53,759 bases of DNA from Mycolicibacterium malmesburyense. Its GTDB lineage: Bacteria; Actinomycetota; Actinomycetes; Mycobacteriales; Mycobacteriaceae. The position numbers were made by a program, and so were the translations under genes. Of the stretch, positions 41,241 to 51,229 are shown piece after piece. The notes below the pieces were generated by a model that saw nothing but the letters and a program-made list of their open reading frames with translations, was not told the DNA's origin and did not search any database. The stretch lies in NCBI RefSeq assembly GCF_001050015.1, contig NZ_CVTB01000260.1, positions 1-53,759 of the forward strand. The letters run 5' to 3'. Position 1 is the first letter of the stretch, and every line of letters begins with the position of its first letter.

Positions 41241-41576
41241 CTAGACCTGGTGCGCCTGGGCCCACGCGCCGGCTGGGGAGGGCCCGTCCATGTCGAACAC
41301 GCGCGCATGCAACACCGTCCGGTTGCGCAGGGCCGCCCGTACCGCGCGGTGCAGCCCGTCCTCGAGGTAGACGATGCCCTTCCACCGAACGGCGTGCGGG
41401 AACAGGTCGCCGTAGAACGTCGAGTCCTCGGAGAGCAGCCGGTCCAGCGCCAACACCGTGGTGGTGGTGACCAACTCGTCGAGTCGGATCTGGCGCGGGG
41501 GGATCTGCGCCCACTGGCGGTGCGACAACCCGTGTTCGGGGTAAGGCCTGCCCTCCCTGACACCCCTGAAGATCAT
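41241..41576 (-). CDS. Conserved hypothetical protein with ParB-like DGxHR motif
   Basis: Encodes 111 residues from ATG 41576 (MIFRGVREGRPYPEHG), with AAAGGA upstream; the frame reads 17 codons further without a better start. It corresponds in position to M. tuberculosis Rv2375. The segment VRWKGIVYLEDGLHRAVRAALRNRTVLHARV, preceded by QIRLDELVTTTTVLALDRLL, has the order helix - DGxHR - basic helix - strand seen in ParB/sulfiredoxin-fold nuclease domains. Function unknown. Convergent with mbtG (9-base gap) and divergent from hrcA. It appears to be an ordinary chromosomal gene, not a toxin module, since no partner is adjacent. Confidence 0.75.
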   Translation of the reverse strand: MIFRGVREGRPYPEHGLSHRQWAQIPPRQIRLDELVTTTTVLALDRLLSEDSTFYGDLFPHAVRWKGIVYLEDGLHRAVRAALRNRTVLHARVFDMDGPSPAGAWAQAHQV

Positions 41577-41743
41577 CGGGCCTGGATCCTTTGCGTCGTC
41601 CCCCCGGGCAACGGCAACACGAAGCAAGGTTAGTGCACCGTGCGGCGCCTGTCGCGCGTGCGGCGGCGCCGCTCATGCGCTATCCGCGCTGTTGGTGCCC
41701 CTAAAATGGGTGACAACGCGATACGAGGGGTAGGTGAGCAGAC
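41577..41743. promoter_or_regulatory. Divergent region between the Rv2375-like gene and hrcA
   Basis: 167 bases. No CIRCE element (TTAGCACTC-N9-GAGTGCTAA) is present, so hrcA does not appear to repress itself by the canonical operator here. CTAAAATGGG near 41701-41710 is the most A/T-rich stretch and could hold the hrcA -10 (TAAAAT). The hrcA ribosome binding region is GAGGGGTAGGTGAG. Confidence 0.35.
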
Positions 41744-42775
41744 ATGGGTAGCGCCGACGACCGCCGGTTCGACGTGCTACGCGCGATCGTCGCCGACTTC
41801 GTGGCCACCAAGGAGCCGATCGGGTCGAAGACGCTCGTCGAGCGGCACAACCTCGGTGTCTCCAGCGCGACAGTGCGCAACGACATGGCCGTGCTGGAGG
41901 CCGAGGGCTACATCACCCAGCCGCACACCAGCTCCGGGCGCGTGCCCACCGAAAAGGGTTACCGGGAGTTCGTCGACCGGATCGACGACGTCAAACCGCT
42001 GTCGTCATCGGAACGCCGCGCGATCTTGACGTTCCTCGAATCCGGCGTCGACCTCGACGACGTGCTGCGCCGCGCCGTGCGGCTGCTCGCCCAGCTGACG
42101 CGCCAGGTCGCGATCGTGCAGTATCCGACGCTGTCGACTTCGACGGTTCGCCACCTCGAGGTGGTCGCGCTCACCCCGGCCAGGCTGCTGCTGGTGGTGA
42201 TCACCGACACCGGGCGGGTCGATCAGCGCATCGTCGAGCTGGGCGACGCGCTCGACGAACACGACGTCACCAAGCTGCGCGACATGCTCGGCCAGGCCCT
42301 CGAGGGCAAGCCGCTGGCGGCGGCGTCGATCGCCGTTGCTGACCTGGCATCGCAGCTCGACGGGCACGGCGGGCTGGCCGACGCGGTGGGCCGGTCGGCG
42401 ACCGTGCTGGTCGAGACGCTCGTCGAACACCGCGAGGAGCGGCTGCTGCTGGGCGGCACCGCCAACCTCACCCGTAACACCGCCGACTTCGGCGGCTCGC
42501 TGCGGTCGGTGCTCGAGGCGCTCGAGGAGCAGGTCGTGGTGCTGCGGCTGCTGGCGGCGCAGCAGGAGGCCGGCAAGGTGACCGTGCGCATCGGTCACGA
42601 AACCGAGGCCGAGGAGATGGCAGGCGCGTCGGTCGTGACGACCGCATACGGAAGTTCGGGCAAGGTGTACGGCGGCATGGGGGTGTTGGGCCCCACCCGG
42701 ATGGACTATCCGGGAACTATCGCTAATGTCGCTGCGGTTGCTCTCTATATCGGGGAAGTCTTAGGCAGCCGGTAG
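41744..42775 (+). CDS. hrcA: Heat-inducible transcription repressor HrcA
   Basis: Encodes 343 residues ([52 protein letters not shown]): N-terminal winged helix at 1-75, then the inserted dimerisation domain and a C-terminal GAF-like domain ending [21 protein letters not shown]. Binds CIRCE operators to repress chaperonin genes until heat shock. Followed after 30 bases by dnaJ2, the usual mycobacterial pair. Start supported by the family N-terminus. Confidence 0.96.
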   Translation: MGSADDRRFDVLRAIVADFVATKEPIGSKTLVERHNLGVSSATVRNDMAVLEAEGYITQPHTSSGRVPTEKGYREFVDRIDDVKPLSSSERRAILTFLESGVDLDDVLRRAVRLLAQLTRQVAIVQYPTLSTSTVRHLEVVALTPARLLLVVITDTGRVDQRIVELGDALDEHDVTKLRDMLGQALEGKPLAAASIAVADLASQLDGHGGLADAVGRSATVLVETLVEHREERLLLGGTANLTRNTADFGGSLRSVLEALEEQVVVLRLLAAQQEAGKVTVRIGHETEAEEMAGASVVTTAYGSSGKVYGGMGVLGPTRMDYPGTIANVAAVALYIGEVLGSR

Positions 42776-42805
42776 CACCGGCACAGGAAGGTCAGGCAAG
42801 TCAGC

Positions 42806-43954
42806 GTGGCACGCGACTATTACGGGCTGCTCGGAGTGAGCAGGGGCGCGACGGACGCGGAGATCAAGCGCGCGTATCGCAGGTTGGCGCGTGAATTGCA
42901 TCCCGATGTCAACCCGGACGAAGAGGCCCAGGCGCGGTTCAAGGACATCAGCGCGGCCTACGAGGTGCTCAGCGATCCGGAGAAGCGCCGCATCGTCGAC
43001 CTCGGCGGGGATCCGCTGGAGTCGGCCGCTGCGGCGGGCGGCAACGGGTTCGCCGGGTTCGGCGGTCTGGGTGACGTGTTCGAGGCGTTCTTCGGCGGGG
43101 GCGCCGCGACGCGGGGGCCGGTCGGCCGGGTGCGCCCGGGTTCGGACTCGCTGCTGCGCATGCGGCTCGACCTCGAGGAGTGCGCCACCGGCGTCACCAA
43201 GCAGGTCACCGTCGACACCGCGGTCCTGTGCGACCTGTGCCACGGCAAGGGCACCCACGGCAACTCCCAGCCGATGACCTGCGACACCTGCGGCGGGCGC
43301 GGCGAGATCCAGACCGTGCAGCGCTCGCTGCTCGGCCAGGTCATGACCTCGCGGCCGTGCCCGGTGTGCGGCGGCGTCGGCGAGGTCATCCCCGACCCCT
43401 GCCACCGCTGCGGCGGCGACGGCCGCGTGCGCGCCCGCAGGGAGATCAGCGTGAAGATCCCGGCCGGCGTCGGCGACGGGATGCGGGTGCGGTTGGCCGC
43501 CCAGGGCGAGGTCGGCCCCGGCGGCGGACCCGCGGGCGACCTCTACGTCGAGGTGCACGAGCAGCCGCACCTGACCTTCCTGCGCGACGGCGACGACCTG
43601 CACTGCACCATCTCGGTGCCGATGGTCGACGCGGCGCTGGGCACCGCCGTCACCGTCGAGGCGATCCTCGACGGGCCGACGGAGATCGCGATCCCGTCGG
43701 GCACGCAGCCGGGCGCCGTCGTGACGCTGCGCGGGCACGGTATGCCGCACCTGCGCTCCGGGGTGCGCGGCGACCTGCACGCACACATCGACGTCATGGT
43801 GCCGTCGCGGCTGGACAACGAAGACATCGAGCTGCTGAGCAAGCTCAAGGCCAAGCGCGGACGCGACGTCGCCGAGGTGCGCTCGGCGCAGCCGGCCTCC
43901 ACCGGAGGCGGTGGACTGTTCAGCCGGCTGCGTGAGACGTTCAGCGGCCGCTGA
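42806..43954 (+). CDS. dnaJ2: Chaperone DnaJ2
   Basis: Encodes 382 residues from GTG 42806, with AGGAAGG upstream. J domain 1-70 with HPD ([18 protein letters not shown]), Gly/Phe-rich linker ([21 protein letters not shown]), and four zinc-finger repeats [32 protein letters not shown] at about 135-215, then the C-terminal substrate-binding domains. Co-chaperone stimulating DnaK. It is the second mycobacterial DnaJ, encoded apart from dnaK. Cotranscribed with hrcA (30-base gap). Confidence 0.96.
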   Translation: MARDYYGLLGVSRGATDAEIKRAYRRLARELHPDVNPDEEAQARFKDISAAYEVLSDPEKRRIVDLGGDPLESAAAAGGNGFAGFGGLGDVFEAFFGGGAATRGPVGRVRPGSDSLLRMRLDLEECATGVTKQVTVDTAVLCDLCHGKGTHGNSQPMTCDTCGGRGEIQTVQRSLLGQVMTSRPCPVCGGVGEVIPDPCHRCGGDGRVRARREISVKIPAGVGDGMRVRLAAQGEVGPGGGPAGDLYVEVHEQPHLTFLRDGDDLHCTISVPMVDAALGTAVTVEAILDGPTEIAIPSGTQPGAVVTLRGHGMPHLRSGVRGDLHAHIDVMVPSRLDNEDIELLSKLKAKRGRDVAEVRSAQPASTGGGGLFSRLRETFSGR

Positions 43955-44098
43955 TCGGGCAGTGGTCCCCTCGTGCGCGAATCGGCCGTCTCGACCGCGA
44001 TGTGCGTTCCTCGCCGCGATTTCTGGACCAGGGCTGTGATCTCGCCGCGATGACGACCCTGTCGCAGAAGTCGACGACGCGCGCGCGGCGGTGACGCG
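43955..44098. other. Intergenic region dnaJ2-rsmE with degenerate repeats
   Basis: 144 bases without a gene. TCGCCGCGAT occurs twice about 29 bases apart, and CAGGG/CCCTG could pair around the second copy. GTGCGCGAA also occurs in the palindrome at 8679. It may be a decayed intergenic palindromic element and a weak terminator. No clear promoter for rsmE is seen. Confidence 0.3.
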
Positions 44099-44836
44099 AT
44101 GTCCGCCGCGCTGTTCTACGTCGACGCCCTGCCTCCCGTCGGGGAGCTCGCGGTCGTCGACGGCGACGAGGGTTTCCACGCCGCCAATGTGCGCCGCATC
44201 CGCCCGGGTGAGCGCCTGCAGCTCAGCGACGGCGCAGGGGAGCTGGCGCAATGCGAGGTCGACGAGGTCGGCAAGGGCCGGTTGACGGCGCGGGTGTTGG
44301 GCCGGCGCTTCGTACCGCCGCCGACACCGGCCGTCACGGTGGTGCAGGCGCTGCCCAAATCCGATCGCTCGGAGCTGGCGATCGAGCTGGCCACCGAGGC
44401 GGGAGCGGACGGATTTGTGCCGTGGCAGGCCGCGCGGTGCGTGGCGAAATGGGAGACGCCGGCGAAGGTCGACAAGGGGCTGCGACGATGGAGCGCCGTC
44501 GCCCGATCTGCGGCCAGGCAGTCGCGGCGGGCCCGCATCCCCGAGGTCGCGGGACCGGTGTCGACGGCGCAACTGGTCGACCTGCTCGCCGGGCAAGAAA
44601 TGATCCTCGTACTGCACGAGTCGGCGACCCAGCGGCTCACCGACGTGGCGATCGCCGAGGCCGACGCAGTCACGTTGGTGGTGGGGCCCGAGGGCGGCAT
44701 CGCCGACGACGAACTCGCCGCGCTGACCGACGCGGGCGCGACGGTCGTGCGGCTGGGGCCGACGGTGCTGCGGACGTCGACCGCCGCGGCGGTCGCGCTC
44801 GGGGCGTTGGGCGTGCTGACCGAGCGGTGGTCGTGA
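44099..44836 (+). CDS. rsmE: 16S rRNA m3U1498 methyltransferase RsmE
   Basis: Encodes 245 residues ([16 protein letters not shown]). N-terminal PUA-like domain (to about 70: [19 protein letters not shown]) and C-terminal SPOUT knot with [14 protein letters not shown] and [18 protein letters not shown], the RsmE SAM-binding loops. Methylates U1498 of 16S rRNA in the assembled 30S subunit. Corresponds to M. tuberculosis Rv2372c. In other species the last motif is LRTETA; here LRTSTA. Confidence 0.93.
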   Translation: MSAALFYVDALPPVGELAVVDGDEGFHAANVRRIRPGERLQLSDGAGELAQCEVDEVGKGRLTARVLGRRFVPPPTPAVTVVQALPKSDRSELAIELATEAGADGFVPWQAARCVAKWETPAKVDKGLRRWSAVARSAARQSRRARIPEVAGPVSTAQLVDLLAGQEMILVLHESATQRLTDVAIAEADAVTLVVGPEGGIADDELAALTDAGATVVRLGPTVLRTSTAAAVALGALGVLTERWS

Positions 44837-44879
44837 CGGGCGGCGGCCTCAACCATTGGGTGGTGTCGCTGACCAGCGG

Positions 44880-44885
44880 TAAACT
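44880..44885 (+). promoter_or_regulatory. Candidate -10 element of the phoH-ybeY-era cluster
   Basis: TAAACT fits the mycobacterial TANNNT -10 pattern, 57 bases before the phoH start, in the first real gap after rsmE. Supports a promoter here for the downstream gene string. No -35 element is clear. Confidence 0.35.
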
Positions 44886-44942
44886 GTGAACAGCTCATCC
44901 GCAACTGCCAGGCCAGAACCAGAAAGCAGGCACTGAACCCTC

Positions 44943-45986
44943 TTGACGCCCCGCGAGACGACCGCTGACTCTGATCAGTCTCCTGAGTCGGTACGCAGCA
45001 GCATCAACATTCCGCCCGACCTCGTTGTGGGCCTACTGGGTTCCGCCGACGAGAATCTGCGCGCGCTCGAGCGCGTCCTGGCGGCCGATATCCACGTGCG
45101 CGGCAACGCGCTGACCCTCTCCGGTGAACCCGCCGACGTCGCGCTGGCCGAACGGGTGATCTCCGAGCTGATCGTGATCGTGGCCGCCGGCCAGCCCCTC
45201 AACCCCGACGTCGTGCGGCACAGCGTCGGCATGCTCACCGGAACGGGCAACGAGTCGCCCGCCGAGGTGCTGACCCTCGACATCCTGTCGCGGCGCGGTA
45301 AGACGATCCGGCCCAAGACGCTGAACCAGAAGCGCTACGTCGACGCGATCGACGCGCACACCATCGTGTTCGGCATCGGCCCCGCGGGCACCGGCAAGAC
45401 GTATCTGGCGATGGCCAAGGCGGTCAACGCATTGCAGTCCAAGCAGGTCTCGCGCATCATCCTGACCCGCCCGGCCGTCGAGGCCGGTGAGCGGCTCGGC
45501 TTCCTGCCCGGCACGCTGAGCGAGAAGATCGACCCGTACCTGCGCCCGCTCTACGACGCGCTGCACGACATGATGGATCCCGAGCTGATCCCCAAGTTGA
45601 TGAGCGCCGGGGTCATCGAGGTCGCGCCGCTGGCGTACATGCGCGGCCGCACCCTGAACGACGCGTTCATCATCCTCGACGAGGCGCAGAACACCACCGC
45701 TGAGCAGATGAAGATGTTCCTCACCCGGCTCGGCTTCAACTCCAAAATCGTTGTGACGGGGGATATCACGCAGGTCGACCTGCCCGGCGGCGCCGCCTCC
45801 GGGCTGCACGCGGCGATGCGGATCCTCGAAGGCATCGACGACATCCACTTCGCCGAGCTCACCAGCGCCGACGTGGTCCGCCACCGGTTGGTGTCGGAGA
45901 TCGTCGACGCATACGCGCGCCACGAGGAACCCACGCAGCTCAACCGGGCCCAGCGCCGCGCTTCCGGCGGCCGGTCGCGACGGTAG
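44943..45986 (+). CDS. phoH1: PhoH-family ATPase (PhoH1)
   Basis: Encodes 347 residues from TTG 44943 ([17 protein letters not shown]). N-terminal KH-like segment ([35 protein letters not shown]), then the PhoH P-loop domain with Walker [13 protein letters not shown] (about 142), [15 protein letters not shown], Walker [12 protein letters not shown] and [11 protein letters not shown]. Predicted RNA-associated ATPase/helicase-like protein. Next to ybeY, era and the CNNM gene, the usual ribosome-maturation neighbourhood. TTG start is tentative; no strong alternative lies near. Confidence 0.92.
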   Translation: MTPRETTADSDQSPESVRSSINIPPDLVVGLLGSADENLRALERVLAADIHVRGNALTLSGEPADVALAERVISELIVIVAAGQPLNPDVVRHSVGMLTGTGNESPAEVLTLDILSRRGKTIRPKTLNQKRYVDAIDAHTIVFGIGPAGTGKTYLAMAKAVNALQSKQVSRIILTRPAVEAGERLGFLPGTLSEKIDPYLRPLYDALHDMMDPELIPKLMSAGVIEVAPLAYMRGRTLNDAFIILDEAQNTTAEQMKMFLTRLGFNSKIVVTGDITQVDLPGGAASGLHAAMRILEGIDDIHFAELTSADVVRHRLVSEIVDAYARHEEPTQLNRAQRRASGGRSRR

Positions 45987-45994
45987 CGGTCGAT

Positions 45995-46531
45995 ATGAGC
46001 ATCGAGGTGTCCAACGAGTCGGGCATCGACGTCTCCGAAGAGGAACTGATCAGCGTCGCCCGGTTCGTCATCCGCAAGATGAAGGTCAACCCCGCGGCCG
46101 AGCTGTCGATGGTCCTGCTCGACACGGCGGCGATGGCCGATCTGCACATGCGCTGGATGGACCTGCCGGGTCCCACCGACGTGATGAGCTTCCCGATGGA
46201 CGAGCTGGAACCCGGCGGTCGGCCCGACGCTCCCGAACCCGGGCCCGCCATGCTGGGTGACATCGCGTTGTGCCCGCAGTTCGCCGCCGATCAGGCCGCC
46301 GCGGCGGGCCATTCGCTGGGCCAGGAGCTGGCGCTGCTCACCGTGCACGGCGTACTGCACCTCCTGGGCTACGACCACGCCGAGCCCGCCGAGGAACAAG
46401 AGATGTTCACCCTGCAGCGTCAACTGCTCGAGGAGTGGGTGGCCGATCAGGTCGAGGCCTACCACCAGGATCGCCAGTCCGAGAAGGAACGCCGGCTTCT
46501 CGACAACTCCCGATACTTCGACGAACTGTGA
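45995..46531 (+). CDS. ybeY: Endoribonuclease YbeY
   Basis: Encodes 178 residues ([19 protein letters not shown]). The zinc-binding motif [11 protein letters not shown] (HxxxHxxxxxH) is at about 118-128 and [11 protein letters not shown], typical of the family, at about 59-69. Involved in 16S rRNA 3' maturation and ribosome quality control. 8 bases after phoH; stop overlaps the CNNM gene. Confidence 0.96.
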   Translation: MSIEVSNESGIDVSEEELISVARFVIRKMKVNPAAELSMVLLDTAAMADLHMRWMDLPGPTDVMSFPMDELEPGGRPDAPEPGPAMLGDIALCPQFAADQAAAAGHSLGQELALLTVHGVLHLLGYDHAEPAEEQEMFTLQRQLLEEWVADQVEAYHQDRQSEKERRLLDNSRYFDEL

Positions 46532-47844
46532 CCGGCGTCGGACAGCTGATCTTCGCGATCGTGCTCGTGTTCTTCGGCGGGCTGTTCGCCGCGATCGACG
46601 CTGCGCTGAGCACGGTGTCGATGGCCCGCGTCGAGGAACTCGTGCGCGAGGAGCGACCCGGTGCGGTGCGGCTGGCCAGGGTGATGGCCGAACGCCCGCG
46701 CTACATCAACCTGATCGTGTTGCTGCGCATCGCGTGCGAGGTCGGCCCGACGGTGCTGCTGGCGGCGTACCTCGACGGGCACCTCGGCGTCACATGGGGC
46801 CTGTTCGTTGCCGCCGCGATCATGGTGGTGGTGAGCTTCGTCGCGATCGGCGTCGGACCGCGCACCCTCGGCAGGCAGCACGCCTACACGATCGCCCTGC
46901 TGGCCGCCCTTCCGCTGCAAGCGCTTTCGGTGCTGCTGACGCCGATCAGCCGGCTGCTGGTGCTGATCGGCAACGCGCTGACACCGGGTCGCGGATTCCG
47001 CAACGGACCGTTCGCGTCGGAGATCGAGCTGCGCGAGGTGGTCGACCTGGCCCAGCAGCGCGGTGTGGTGGCCGACGACGAGCGGCGAATGATCCAGTCG
47101 GTGTTCGAGCTCGGCGACACCCCGGCGCGTGAGGTGATGGTGCCGCGCACCGAGATGGTGTGGATCGAGAGCGACAAGACCGCGGGGCAGGCGACCTCGC
47201 TCGCCGTGCGGAGCGGGCACTCACGCATCCCGGTGATCGGGGAGAACGTCGACGACGTTGTCGGTGTCGTCTACCTCAAAGACCTTGTGCAGCGGACGTA
47301 TTACTCCACCGACGGCGGTCGCGGCACCAAGGTCTCCGACGTCATGCGGCGCACGGTGTTCGCGCCGGACTCCAAGCCGCTCGACGAGCTGCTGCGCGAG
47401 ATGCAGCGCGACCGCGTCCACATGGTCCTGCTGGTCGACGAGTACGGTGCCATCGCCGGCCTGGTCACCATCGAGGATGTGCTCGAGGAGATCGTCGGTG
47501 AGATCGTCGACGAGTACGACGCCGGCGAAGTGGTGCCCGTAGAAGATTTGGGGGACAACCGCTATCGCGTATCGGCGCGGCTGCCGATCGAGGATCTCGG
47601 GGAGCTGTACGACGTCGAGTTCGACGACGACCTCGACGTGGACACCGTCGGCGGTCTCGTCGCGCTCGAACTCGGCCGCGTCCCGCTGCCCGGTGCGGAG
47701 GTGACGTGGGACGGGTTGCGGCTGCAGGCCGAGGGCGGGCCGGACCACCGTGGGCGTGTGCGCATCGGCACGGTTCTGGTCAGCCGCACCGAAACTCCCG
47801 AAGGAGACGAGGAGAACGATGAGCGCTTGCGCGAAGAGCGGTGA
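46528..47844 (+). CDS. CNNM/CorC-type membrane protein with CBS pair
   Basis: Encodes 438 residues from GTG 46528 (GTGA overlap with ybeY). N-terminal DUF21 membrane domain with about four hydrophobic segments ([78 protein letters not shown]), a CBS pair from about 190 ([12 protein letters not shown] to [16 protein letters not shown]), and a C-terminal CorC_HlyC domain ([17 protein letters not shown]). Likely a Mg/divalent cation transporter or regulator; often labelled haemolysin-like. Corresponds to Rv2366c. Confidence 0.92.
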   Translation: MTGVGQLIFAIVLVFFGGLFAAIDAALSTVSMARVEELVREERPGAVRLARVMAERPRYINLIVLLRIACEVGPTVLLAAYLDGHLGVTWGLFVAAAIMVVVSFVAIGVGPRTLGRQHAYTIALLAALPLQALSVLLTPISRLLVLIGNALTPGRGFRNGPFASEIELREVVDLAQQRGVVADDERRMIQSVFELGDTPAREVMVPRTEMVWIESDKTAGQATSLAVRSGHSRIPVIGENVDDVVGVVYLKDLVQRTYYSTDGGRGTKVSDVMRRTVFAPDSKPLDELLREMQRDRVHMVLLVDEYGAIAGLVTIEDVLEEIVGEIVDEYDAGEVVPVEDLGDNRYRVSARLPIEDLGELYDVEFDDDLDVDTVGGLVALELGRVPLPGAEVTWDGLRLQAEGGPDHRGRVRIGTVLVSRTETPEGDEENDERLREER

Positions 47845-47850
47845 GGCACG

Positions 47851-48168
47851 ATGAGTGACCTCGACGGCGAGGACGCCAAGCTCGTGACGCTGGCCCGCGG
47901 TGCGATGGGCAGGGCCGAGGCGGGCGCCGGTGCCGCGGTGCGCGACCGCGACGGCCGGACCTACGCGGCCGCGCCGGTGATGTTGAAGGCTCTGGAGCTG
48001 ACCGCCTTGCAGGCCGCCGTCGCCGCCGCGGTGTCGAGCGGTGCGACCGGTCTGGAAGCGGCGGTGCTGGTCGGCGGGTCTTCCGACGACGCCGGCGTGG
48101 CGGCGGTGCGCGAACTGTCGGTGGACGCGGCGGTGATCGTCACCGACCGGTCCGGGCGCCCGGTGTGA
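47851..48168 (+). CDS. Cytidine deaminase-fold protein lacking zinc ligands
   Basis: Encodes 105 residues, equivalent to M. tuberculosis Rv2365c. [33 protein letters not shown] and [31 protein letters not shown] follow the cytidine deaminase fold, but the HxE and PCxxC zinc-binding motifs are absent (no cysteine or histidine in the protein). It is therefore probably not a deaminase. Squeezed between the CNNM gene and era, whose GTG overlaps its stop. Function unknown. Confidence 0.75.
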   Translation: MSDLDGEDAKLVTLARGAMGRAEAGAGAAVRDRDGRTYAAAPVMLKALELTALQAAVAAAVSSGATGLEAAVLVGGSSDDAGVAAVRELSVDAAVIVTDRSGRPV

Positions 48169-49088
48169 ATGTTATGAGCGACGAGTTCCGTTCGGGCTTC
48201 GTGTGTTTCGTCGGCCGGCCCAACACCGGCAAGTCGACCCTGACCAACGCGCTGGTCGGTACCAAGGTGGCGATCACCTCCAACCGCCCGCAGACCACCC
48301 GGCACACCATCCGCGGAATCGTGCACCGGGAGGACTTCCAGATCGTCCTCGTCGACACCCCCGGCCTGCACCGCCCGCGCACGCTGCTCGGGCAGCGCCT
48401 CAACGATCTGGTCAAGGACACCTACTCCGAGGTCGACGTCATCGGATGGTGCATTCCGGTCGACGAGAAGATCGGCCCCGGCGACCGGTGGATTCTCGAC
48501 CAGATCCGCGCCGTCGCGCCCAGGACCGCGCTGGTGGTCATCGTCACGAAGATCGACAAGGTGCCCAAGGACCGTATCGCCGCCCAGTTGATCGCGGTCA
48601 GCGAACTCGTCGGCCCCGACGCGGAGGTCGTTCCGGTGTCGGCCACCGCGGCCGACAACCTCGACGAGCTCGTCGACGTGCTCGCCTCCAAACTTCCGCC
48701 GGGACCGGCCTTCTACCCCGACGGGGAGCTCACCGACGAGCCGGAGGAAACCCTGATGGCCGAGCTGATCCGCGAGGCCGCGCTCGAGGGGGTGCGCGAC
48801 GAACTCCCGCATTCGTTGGCCGTCGTCATCGAGGAGGTGACTCCGCGCGAAGGCCGCACGCCCGAACAGGGGGATCTCATGGACGTGCACGCCATCCTCT
48901 TCGTCGAACGCGAGAGCCAGAAGGGCATCGTCATCGGCAAGGGCGGCGCCCGGCTGCGTGAGGTCGGCAGCGCGGCGCGCCAGCAGATCGAGAAGCTGTT
49001 GGGCACCAAGGTCTATCTCGACCTGAGGGTCAAGATCGCCAAGAACTGGCAGCGCGACCCGAAACAGCTGGGCCGCCTGGGTTTCTAG
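48165..49088 (+). CDS. era: GTPase Era
   Basis: Encodes 307 residues from GTG 48165 (GTGA overlap); ATG 48174 is an alternative three codons in. G1 GRPNTGKST (about 16), G3 DTPGLHRP, G4 TKID, and a C-terminal KH domain with [15 protein letters not shown] (about 250). Binds 16S rRNA in 30S assembly. Last gene of the phoH-ybeY-CNNM-CDA-era string; convergent with the CAP gene, 3 bases apart. Confidence 0.97.
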   Translation: MNVMSDEFRSGFVCFVGRPNTGKSTLTNALVGTKVAITSNRPQTTRHTIRGIVHREDFQIVLVDTPGLHRPRTLLGQRLNDLVKDTYSEVDVIGWCIPVDEKIGPGDRWILDQIRAVAPRTALVVIVTKIDKVPKDRIAAQLIAVSELVGPDAEVVPVSATAADNLDELVDVLASKLPPGPAFYPDGELTDEPEETLMAELIREAALEGVRDELPHSLAVVIEEVTPREGRTPEQGDLMDVHAILFVERESQKGIVIGKGGARLREVGSAARQQIEKLLGTKVYLDLRVKIAKNWQRDPKQLGRLGF

Positions 49089-49091
49089 CCG

Positions 49092-49637
49092 TCAGTTCTG
49101 GGCGCCCGAGCCCGGCTCCCCGAACGGCCTACCCGGCCCGTGTGCGGGGGGCGCGCCGTCGCCCTTGCCGTAGACGGCCACCACCACCGAGCGATCGAGC
49201 GCATTCGCCGACCACACGCCGATGTCGACGTTCGAACAGTCGGACATGATCGCGTAGTAGTCCGGCCGGTGATACCACTGGTTGATCAGTTCGATGCCGC
49301 TGATCGCCAGCGCCGGGTTGATCGCCACCGTCTCGGCGACCGCACCCGCGTAACCCGCATTGCGCGCCCGGTCGGCGGTCGTGGATCCGTCCGAACCGAT
49401 GTCGGCGTTGAGCGCGCGGTTGTTGAGCACATCGTTGGTGTGCCACTCGGCGGCCAGGCGCAACTTCGGATTGATCTTGATGTCGGTATCGCAGCCGGCC
49501 TGTCGCTGCACGGTGTACACGTTGGCCACCACACCGTCGTTGAGGCGCTTGTTGTCGGCGACCGCGGTAGGGGCGCCGGCCAAGCCGACCACCAGGCCCA
49601 GAACCGGCACCGTGCATGCAAAGCCCGCCGTCCTCAT
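49092..49637 (-). CDS. Secreted CAP/SCP-domain protein
   Basis: Encodes 181 residues with a Sec signal peptide (MRTAGFACTVPVLGLVVGLAGAPTAVA, cleavage after AVA). The mature part is a CAP domain: NKRLNDGVVANVYTVQRQAGC, LRLAAEWHTNDVL (first His), GYAGAVAETVAIN (Glu), NQWYHRPDYYAIMSDCSNVDIGVWS. Two cysteines could pair. C-terminus is proline/glycine-rich. The family is extracellular; in mycobacteria the function is unknown. Downstream of and 11 bases from the amidase gene, likely cotranscribed. Confidence 0.85.
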   Translation of the reverse strand: MRTAGFACTVPVLGLVVGLAGAPTAVADNKRLNDGVVANVYTVQRQAGCDTDIKINPKLRLAAEWHTNDVLNNRALNADIGSDGSTTADRARNAGYAGAVAETVAINPALAISGIELINQWYHRPDYYAIMSDCSNVDIGVWSANALDRSVVVAVYGKGDGAPPAHGPGRPFGEPGSGAQN

Positions 49638-49648
49638 GCCGGGAGACT

Positions 49649-51166
49649 TTACGCGACCTCGTCGGAGACGTCCTCGGCTTGGCCCCGGTCAGACTCCGGG
49701 GCGGGTTCCTCCTTCGCCGCCGGCTCGGGGTCGGGTGCGGGTTCGGGAAGCCACCACGGCTCCGGCTGGCGCACCGTCCAGCCGTTGATCGCCTCCAGCT
49801 CCGCGGCCAGTGAGATCAGCAACGGCTCGCTGTTGGCCGGCCCCATCAGCTGGACGCCGATCGGTAGGCCTTCGGAGGTGAACCCGGCGGGCACGTTGAT
49901 CGACGGCCAGCCCAGCAGATTCCACGGCCACGTGACCGGGCACGCCTTGATCATCGTGCGGTCGGTGGCCAGCCCGCCGAGCTCGTCGAAGTCGTGCACC
50001 TTCGGCGGCGGCTGTGCGGTGGTCGGCGCCAGCACCACGTCGGCGATGTTGAAGATGTACCCGATGCGGCGGTGCGCACGGGCCTCGCGGGCACGGGCCT
50101 TGCGCAGCACGTGCTCCGAGAGCAGCCGGCCGGTGCGCAGGTTGGCCCTGGTCCGCTTGTCCAGCGCGACGCCGGGGCCGAGCCGGTCCGCCCAGGCCAG
50201 CAGCCCCGACGTCGACCGCGACAGGAAGTTCCACGACATTCCCAGGCTGTAGTCGGGATCGGCGGGGAAGACACTGTGGCCGAGGTCCTCGAGCTGGGCG
50301 GCGAGCACCGACATCGCGGCCTCGATCTCCGGGTGCAGCTTGGCGCGGAACACGGTGAACGGGAACTTCGTCGACATCGCGATCCGCAGCGGTCCGGGCG
50401 CCTGTGCGACGTACTCCGAGACGGTGACCGGCGGGGGTTGGTGGCGGTCACCAGGGACGTTGCCGGATGCGGCGTCGAGCACCAGCGCGGCGTCGGTGAC
50501 CGTGCGCGCCAGCACGCCGTTGACGGTGATCCCGTTGAACGCCTCCGTCAACGGCCACGTCGAGATGCGGCCGCGCTGCGGTTTGATGCCGACCAGGTGG
50601 GTCCACGCCGCCGGAATGCGTACGCTGCCCGCCCCGTCGGAACCGATCGCAGCGGTCACCAGCCCGGCCGCCACCGCGGCGGCGCTGCCGCCCGAGGACC
50701 CGCCGGGGGTGTGCTCGCGCGACCACGGGTTGCGGGTGTGGCCGAAGGCCGGGCCGCTGGTGAACGGCCACTGGCCCAGCTCGCAGGTGTTGGTCTTGCC
50801 GACGATGACCGCGCCGGCCGCCTTCAACCGCCGTACCACTTCGGCATCCGCAGTGGCAGGGCGGACGTTTCCGTCGGCGCCGAACCGGGTCGGAACCCCG
50901 GCGACGTCGACGTCGTCCTTGACCGCGATCGGGATTCCCAGGAGCGGATACTTCGAAAGGTTCTGGCCCGCCGCGCGTTTGCGGTCCGCGCGGGCGGCGT
51001 CGGCCAAGGCCTGCTCGGTGAACACCACGCGGAACGCGTTCAAAGTCGGTTGGCTGGCCGCGATGGCGTCGAGTGAGCGCCCTACGAGTTCCACCGACGT
51101 GACGGAGCTGCTCGCGAGTTGGAAAAGCTGTTGAGTGAGGGTGGGGAAGCGCGCGTTCTTGACCAT
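49649..51166 (-). CDS. amiA2: Amidase (amidase signature family, AmiA2)
   Basis: Encodes 505 residues from ATG 51166 (MVKNARFPTLTQQLF); the frame is open far upstream through recO but that is not coding. The Ser-cisSer-Lys triad is visible: Lys in GIPIAVKDDVDVAG, and the serines in the GGSSGGSAAAVAAG loop with GSDGAGSVRIPAAW. A 35-residue Glu/Pro-rich acidic C-terminal tail is additional to the catalytic domain. Hydrolyses an unidentified amide. Equivalent of Rv2363. Divergent from recO (63 bases). Confidence 0.93.
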   Translation of the reverse strand: MVKNARFPTLTQQLFQLASSSVTSVELVGRSLDAIAASQPTLNAFRVVFTEQALADAARADRKRAAGQNLSKYPLLGIPIAVKDDVDVAGVPTRFGADGNVRPATADAEVVRRLKAAGAVIVGKTNTCELGQWPFTSGPAFGHTRNPWSREHTPGGSSGGSAAAVAAGLVTAAIGSDGAGSVRIPAAWTHLVGIKPQRGRISTWPLTEAFNGITVNGVLARTVTDAALVLDAASGNVPGDRHQPPPVTVSEYVAQAPGPLRIAMSTKFPFTVFRAKLHPEIEAAMSVLAAQLEDLGHSVFPADPDYSLGMSWNFLSRSTSGLLAWADRLGPGVALDKRTRANLRTGRLLSEHVLRKARAREARAHRRIGYIFNIADVVLAPTTAQPPPKVHDFDELGGLATDRTMIKACPVTWPWNLLGWPSINVPAGFTSEGLPIGVQLMGPANSEPLLISLAAELEAINGWTVRQPEPWWLPEPAPDPEPAAKEEPAPESDRGQAEDVSDEVA

Positions 51167-51229
51167 CAAGTAGAAGCTTATCGGCGGTGCGGATCGGAAT
51201 CTGACGGACCGCAGTGCGAGACTGAACCG

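Noticed and set aside
41250..41633. Plus-strand ORF after mbtG as a possible mbtH
   Set aside because: No MbtH signature (NxExQxSLWP, GW); it mirrors the minus-strand conserved gene.
41640..41743. CIRCE operator before hrcA
   Set aside because: Looked for TTAGCACTC and GAGTGCTAA arms; none are present.
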